Program-made: the position numbers and the translations under genes
The notes under the pieces: model-generated
Told to the model about the DNA's origin: nothing
The model's database searches: none
The model's input: the letters and a program-made list of their open reading frames with translations, nothing else
DNA from: Ulva prolifera
Lineage: Eukaryota > Chlorophyta > Ulvophyceae > Ulvales > Ulvaceae
DNA length: 64,000 nucleotides
Direction of reading: 5' to 3'
NCBI GenBank assembly: GCA_023078555.1
Contig: CM041198.1
Coordinates: 6,982,686 to 7,046,685, forward strand
Part shown: positions 58,570 to 64,000 of the stretch, piece after piece
Numbering within the stretch: the stretch's first letter is position 1
Layout of the letters: each line of letters starts with the position of its first letter

Positions 58570-61555
58570 GAGGAGGTCGGCGGGCAACCCGATATCCAGC
58601 AGGGTGCTGTTCGGGGCTAGCCCGACAAAAAATGGGTATGGCTTCGGTTTACCCCGAAAAAGAAAAACCGGCTTGTAGAGCTCTGCTTGCCTCCGCGAGC
58701 TGTGATGGCTGGGTCACTCCTGGGCGGCAGTCAAACGCCAAAGCAAAGTGTTCGTGTGCTTTCAGCGTGCTTTCTTGTGCGCACTGTAGTCTCGTCGTTC
58801 TTTTTAGTGAATAGTTGCAATGCTATGTTGTTGATTTGTCTCAATTGCAAGTGCCTCAGCGCATGGCAATCAGCGAGCACCACACGCCAAAGTCACGGAA
58901 GCAATAATTCTTTATACTGTCCTACGAGAATGCTTGTGTCAAGGACGAGTAATGTTGTCACGTATGGCTGCACGGAGCATAACTCACGGTTGCCTTGCGA
59001 TGCAAACTGCTGCAGTTACTGTACGGCGAAGTGACAAGTAAAGCACGCAAAGTGACAAGTAAAGAACAAGTAGCCGACCTCCACTTTATGTGTCGGGTGA
59101 TGCTGCTGCAAGCTTTTGGAAAGCCCAGCATAGGTAGTCGCAGCTGCGGAGTTATTGCCATGTGCACCCAGCAGTTCATTGACCGGCGAGCCAACGCCAA
59201 AGAACCATCAACAAACATTCATAAATAGGCGCCTGCAGTGGATATGTGTTGCGACAGACACACACCCTCGCGGACGAGGCAGTACATGCAACTGCAACAT
59301 CACAGGTACGGAGTAGTGCCTTGGCTAAGACAGCAACTATATAGGCTCAACAACAATCCGATCAGTTTGTAGGATGACATCTCATTTGCAAGCGGATTGT
59401 TTCCGGCTGAGAGGCCTGCCGTGTGGTTTCAGTAACATCGGCGTGCCGCTGCGCAGGAGGGTTCATGTCACACATCACTGATTAATATCTGAGATAAACA
59501 TCGATATCATATGCCGTGCGTAAACGCTCTAGGCTTTGTACAGCGTACCGCCACAAGTACCAGCGCCACCGCGGTGCACCGGCGAAGGGACCACGGACAT
59601 GCGGTCAGCACATGCACAAACCGGCACTTCATGCACAATGCCATATAAACATATCAAAACATGAGAGAGAGGCCTGACCGAGCCATGCACAGCGCATAGG
59701 GAGCAGTTTTGTGGCAATGCATGGGCTACGATGCCCTAGCAGGCGAGCAAATCAAGTAAATGAAAGACGTGACGAACGGCATAGTGAAATAGAGGGTGTC
59801 TCCGGTGGCCGACAGAATGCCCGCACTCTGTAAATGGTGGAGTACAGGCTCTTGCACAGCCGAGTGACCGGCCTAGTGATACAGGCACTCGAGCAACCTG
59901 TGGCACACCGCACTCAATTCCGACTGCAACAGCTATCTGCAAACTATATTTATAGACTTTACGCCGTGCTGGCGGGGGCGGCGAGGCGTGCACGCCAGCG
60001 ACGCTACGTTGCAGGTACGGAGACGTGTACCGGCGAGCTCGAGTCAGGTGATGTCTTGATGTGTCAGGTACATGTCCCCAAAGAATCAAGGCCATAACTG
60101 TTGCAGTGAACCTAGAGGTGCAGCCACAGTGTGCTCCTGTCATGGGGGGTGGGGGCTGCAGAGTCAGCCACACGACCACCACAGCAAAAAAGCTGAATAG
60201 TGCGATCACCAGCACCACTCCGGAATTGCTCAGACAGCATGCACATTTGGTTATCAAGGACGTGAACTGGGTTATCCGTATTGAATTCTGCTTAGCGGTT
60301 TCAGTGACGTGCAGTGTTTTCGAAATTTGAAAGTGCCCATTTCTGTGAAACCTGACCGCATGTCATGCCAGGTTCACACCGCACGAGGTGTGATGGCAGC
60401 CGCCACGGGACAGTGGTCACCGTAAATAGGACCAGCCAATGCTCGGCCCCGCAGGGACCGTCGTTGCGTCACATCACAATGAACTTGACACAAAAACCGC
60501 TAGCTTGAACTACGCTGCCTGCTTGCAGCGACTCTTCCAGACGTGCTGCAACGCCTTGGATGGGTCATTGCGCGGTGGCACGGTGCATGATGATGCACCT
60601 GCCGGCATGCCGCGGCATGATGCATCTTCCGGCATGATACATATCGCATGACCTGGTGCCTTTTCGATCAGTCATACATGCGACGGATCTACTCCTTAGG
60701 ACCGGATCAAAATGACCGTAGTAGACACTAATTGTCACAATTGAGCATCACCCCGTGTCATCACCATGTGGCTGCACAATATCGCATACTCGACACACCG
60801 CCGGTCAACGCCGTTGACGTACGTATCGTGCAGTCACATGGCATTGGCCAACGGTGTGATCACACCACCGGTTTTCGGCCAAACTCGGGGTGTTGGAATC
60901 TCGCATGGGGCGTGCGTCACGCGACACCACTGACCACACCGCCACGCCATGCACTCCACGAGATCAGTGTTGACAACTGGATTGCAGATTCGCGAAGCAC
61001 GCAAAAAAGCTGCTGGTGAATGCATTCGATTTGTGAGACTGAGTGCACAGCAACTTTCAGCACCGAAAATGGTGAAGCACACGCATGTTCGGGCTCGATA
61101 GCACACGCAGAATAGCCGTTGGAGCTGGTTTGCAAGGATTGAGGCTCAGATTCGAACAGGTGATCACTTGAGGTATATGTGAAGTGCTGATCGGGCGGAT
61201 TTTGGTCGAGCTGCATGTTGGTTGTTTGTCCTTGAGGCTGCGAATTTTCACAACACAACATCAGTGGTAATGCACTCTGGGGTGTCACAGTGGCCTGCCG
61301 CAAACATCCTTGCACTGAGAATTGAAAAAGTCAGTTTTTGGGCATATTTGGAGGTGGAAAGCACCACACATGGATCCCACCTGCCACATAATTTACATGT
61401 GCTACTCATACAAGTGCCAGGCAAGCCAGCAAGCTGCTGGAATTGGGGGCTGGCATGGCGGGCTCGCTCGGCCTCACTCTGCTGAGTCATGCCAAACCTG
61501 GATGTGAACACAACGAGTTTGGCAGAAAACCAGAGACACAAATGTTTTTCGGCGG
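58570..61555. other. long stretch without a recognised gene
   Basis: No supportable gene. A minus-strand frame at 59736-60257 (173 codons) starts with a hydrophobic segment (VVLVIALFSFFAVVVVWLTL) that could be a membrane helix. The rest has no motif and the frame may be chance. TATA-like and simple repeats are scattered through. Confidence 0.35.
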
Positions 61556-61800
61556 ACGCCCCCCGCCCTTGCGGGTATAGAGCGGATCCGCCATCAAAAA
61601 CACACCCGTTAGCGAAGAGCTACAAAGGCAAGTCGCCCTTAATACAATGGCAAAGAAGGGCCTCCCTTCGTGCCGCCCTTGTGTGGAGTCAGGCCGCCCT
61701 TAATTATACGGTTAAAAGTGCCACCCCAAATAAGGGCGAAACGTCAGGGCGTCTCCAAGGGCAACCTGTTACTTTCTGAGGGCGAAATATGGGCGGGGTA
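61556..61800. repeat. cluster of CGCCCTTA / AAGGGCG motifs
   Basis: Within 245 bp the motif GCCCTT or its complement AAGGGC occurs about eight times in both orientations, for example GTCGCCCTTAATAC and CCGCCCTTAATTA. Such a dense mixed-orientation cluster looks like the subterminal region of a DNA transposon or a short inverted-repeat element. I did not find its ends. Confidence 0.5.
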
Positions 61801-62904
61801 TGTACAGACGAGATCATAAGATACGCCTGCATGGACGCCCAATGAGGAGCGAACATGGTATGAACATGGTATCGTGGCCGTTGATTAGTGGCAGAAAGTG
61901 GATGAATCCTTGCAAATGAGTGGGGCGGACACAGCGTTGGTGCTGATGTCACAGGCTTTGATGGAGTCAGGCGAGCTGCATGCACGCAGGATACGTCAAG
62001 AAGGACAGTGAGCGGGAAATCAGCATGCAGAACAGAGCATTTGTTAAGTTCAGACGTTGTGTATTGCCATGCACATGGTGCGCACTATCACATTGTGTAT
62101 GTTGATGTGCATTGTGCATTGTCCCATTGTGTACAGCCTTGGGCCATGTCCTTGCAGATGTGTGTTATAATTGTCCTTGCAAGGACAAAGCAAGCAAGGC
62201 AGGTAGCAAACGTGCACATGTGTGTGCCCCTACAAGTAGCATGCGCGTGTGCGTTTGTGTGCGTTTGTGTGCGTTTGTGCGTGTGCACGTGCGTGTGCAA
62301 GAACGTGGAGACATATCTGACCTTGCAACGCCTTAAGCTTGTCTATTGATGATGGTGGTATTGGTGCTCCCATGGAGTGAATTTTCACACTGTCCACGTT
62401 GACGTCTCTGATACGGATACAACGGAATGACATACGCCGAGAGAGTTACATACGTTGTATTGCTGCGGTTGGGTGTGTACATTTTGACAGAGCCGAGCAG
62501 CAAGCACCACGGAAGACAGATTGTATCATGAACATGAAAGCGGGCCATGTCACTTCTTGCTTTGGAGTGAATTTAGCCCGCAGAGACAGGCCGACAAGCT
62601 TAGGGTACACAACATGGGCAAACGATATGGCCGCGGTGTTAGAGCGCACCAAGTTGGAGTGCTTCTGGAAGGTCAGTGCCGGAAAAATGAACATCTCGTG
62701 AACCCACACGCCTGCCTGCATGTGACCACAGGCTGTATTGAATGAGTTGAGAATCAAGTCTTGAGAATCAAGTCTAGAATCAAGGCTAGAATGAAAGTAG
62801 AAGCTTTTTAAGTATAGAATCACTGATCCATGTCTGTCCATGTAATCAAGAGGACATTCTCAAGCGGATGTTGGCAACTCCGAAGGAAGGAGCTCCTTCC
62901 TTGA
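61801..62904. other. non-coding stretch with a GTGTGC simple repeat
   Basis: No gene seen. 62235-62300 is a TGCGTTTGTGTGCG / GTGCGTGTGC tract. At 62755-62790 AGAATCAAG(T/G)CT is repeated three times. Confidence 0.4.
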
Positions 62905-63065
62905 GAGCACATGCCGAAGGGGTAAACCACCTGAACATTCCACTCCAAAGATCATACGCAAATCACGGGGCCTCCCCCTATGCCAAGGAAGGTAGTCACG
63001 ATCACGCACGGCTGTTATGTTCCTCAATGCGAATGAAGATTCGAAGCCACCACCGGGCCTCTTGA
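62905..63065 (-). repeat. tRNA-derived SINE, copy 3, diverged
   Basis: On the minus strand it keeps GGCTTCGAATC in the B-box position, GTGACTACCTTCCTTGGCATAG and CAGGTGGTTTACCCCTTCGG, in the same order as copies 1 and 2. The head (D-arm part) is lost or too diverged to see. It is the oldest of the three. Confidence 0.6.
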
Positions 63066-63618
63066 AAAGGGAGACGTAGGTATCAAAAGCACAAACATCA
63101 AGCACAAGAAAACTTCGAGCTCCAACGTTACAACTTGAACCAACATATCGGACAAGTGTGTTTCAAAGACTTGATCACAACGCCAGGTGCCACCGCAAGG
63201 GCACCGCACAATGACAGGCACACAAACACCAACTTCAACGCTGACACTGTGTGCACCTGATGATCTGGGTCTAGACCCCAGTATCAGCGCTAGCTGATAC
63301 AAACTGCTGCTGTTGAAGGCAGCCGAGGAGACGGTAGTGTCGACCACCCGACAATCCAGGACGACCATGGACATGAATTGATCACAATTGCACAAGAACA
63401 AGGTGCGGAAGCCTAGTTCCCCGCTGGCCAACATGGGTCTTCCTACCCATGCATGCAGTCCGTTGCCTTCATGTCAACAGCACAAGTCCAAAAGCTATGT
63501 GCACATGCGACGCAATTGCATCTTGAAAATTTGGCAGTGACACACCGCATGCACGCTGTAAGCGGCAAGGCACTCTTGCACGCGGCCCACATGCACACCA
63601 CACATGCGTGTGGCGCAC
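63066..63618. other. stretch without a supported gene
   Basis: A 136-codon minus-strand frame at 63024-63434 overlaps SINE copy 3 and shows no domain. Part of this stretch could be intron of the gene whose exon lies at 63619-63840. Confidence 0.35.
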
Positions 63619-63840
63619 CTTTGGAACCTCAATGTGAGCCATGCGGCGGCCTTGCGGCAAGTGAAAGGCAGTAGCGCAGCCCTTCACGACGCGCTTCGTG
63701 CTGGGCACCATGGCACGCAGCAGCCGAACTTGCAGGGGGCTGCCGTATGCGAGCGCGATGCTCTGTGCGGCCGACACCGCATCGGCAACGACTGTGATGT
63801 CTGCGCCGCCGAGGAGGGCCTCGGCCGACAACACTGAAAC
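63619..63840 (-). CDS. candidate host exon, 74 codons, unknown protein
   Basis: A GTGCCGCAG acceptor precedes 63840 and an AAAG/GTGCGC donor follows 63619 on the minus strand. The 222-bp exon is in phase 0 at both ends, is G+C-rich and has no stop. It encodes a soluble-looking segment with LLGGADITVVADAVSAAQ and an MVPSTKRVVKG patch. I do not recognise the family. The gene would continue left of 63619, and possibly beyond the window on its 5' side. Confidence 0.5.
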
Positions 63841-64000
63841 CTGCGGCACCCTCCAGTTCGTATGGTGTGCTTGAGAACTGCCTTCGCGACTGCGAAGACA
63901 CGCGTTATGGCCAAAATCAAGGATTGGGTCGGCAGTCTTCAGACTTCCAGGGGGCGATCACGGGCACGTCACGCGGGTGCATGCATATGTATGTGAACGG

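Noticed and set aside
59736..60257. 173-codon membrane protein gene
   Set aside because: It has one hydrophobic stretch but no motif beyond it, no exon borders and no conserved-looking segment. Kept only as a remark.
1..64000. TAG as a sense codon throughout
   Set aside because: The intact copia frame and TNP2-A both end in TAG at sensible places, so general recoding is unlikely; only the two cases noted are flagged.

Overview
This window looks like nuclear DNA from an intron-rich eukaryote with a transposon-dense genome. A green alga (chlorophyte) is my best guess. Reasons: short exons with GT...AG borders, an SRCR-domain gene (known in chlorophytes such as Chlamydomonas), a TGTAA motif just after one transposase stop codon (the usual green-algal poly(A) signal), and plant/algal-type CACTA, Mutator and Ty1/copia elements. 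I cannot name the species. Nothing is prokaryotic: there are no operons and no ribosome-binding sites.

Layout. 676-1833 is a 174-bp tandem repeat. 2060-6962 is a multi-exon TNP2-type (CACTA) transposase gene, TNP2-A, whose element has a possible right end near 8338 and no left end in view. 7-13 kb is mostly non-coding, with a tRNA-derived SINE at 12782-12986. 13179-25480 is a complete 12.3-kb CACTA element: 25-bp perfect terminal inverted repeats, AGT target duplications, subterminal TAAGGAC/GTCCTTA motifs, a second transposase (TNP2-B), a 344-bp tandem array and an unrecognised second gene placed like the accessory gene (TNPA) of En/Spm. 26.2-31.5 kb is a probable host gene with a membrane segment and five SRCR domains; its 3' end is decayed.

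32.0-36.3 kb holds a RING-finger exon and GC-rich exon candidates on the minus strand. 36.5-37.2 kb has a second SINE copy and a 412-bp fold-back element. 37473-45505 is a complete 8,033-bp DNA transposon with 101-bp perfect inverted repeats and an 8-bp duplication (CCTACTAT). Its minus-strand, multi-exon transposase resembles the P-element/THAP9 type only loosely. 45.5-55.6 kb is a Mutator-like (MULE/SWIM) transposase gene split by an intact 6.58-kb Ty1/copia element with identical 347-bp LTRs and TCAGA duplications. 55849-57228 is a 1,380-bp non-autonomous element whose ends (AGGGGGGTC) and 8-bp duplication match the 8-kb element. 58.2-58.6 kb is a hAT-like relic. 57.2-64 kb is otherwise mostly anonymous, with a third SINE copy and one good host exon at the right edge.

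The window is therefore a layered transposon graveyard with several very young arrivals (copia, the 8-kb element, CACTA) around a few host gene fragments. The most novel parts are the CACTA element's unknown second gene and the 8-kb element with its shared-end short relative. Exon borders were read by eye and are approximate unless base positions are given.
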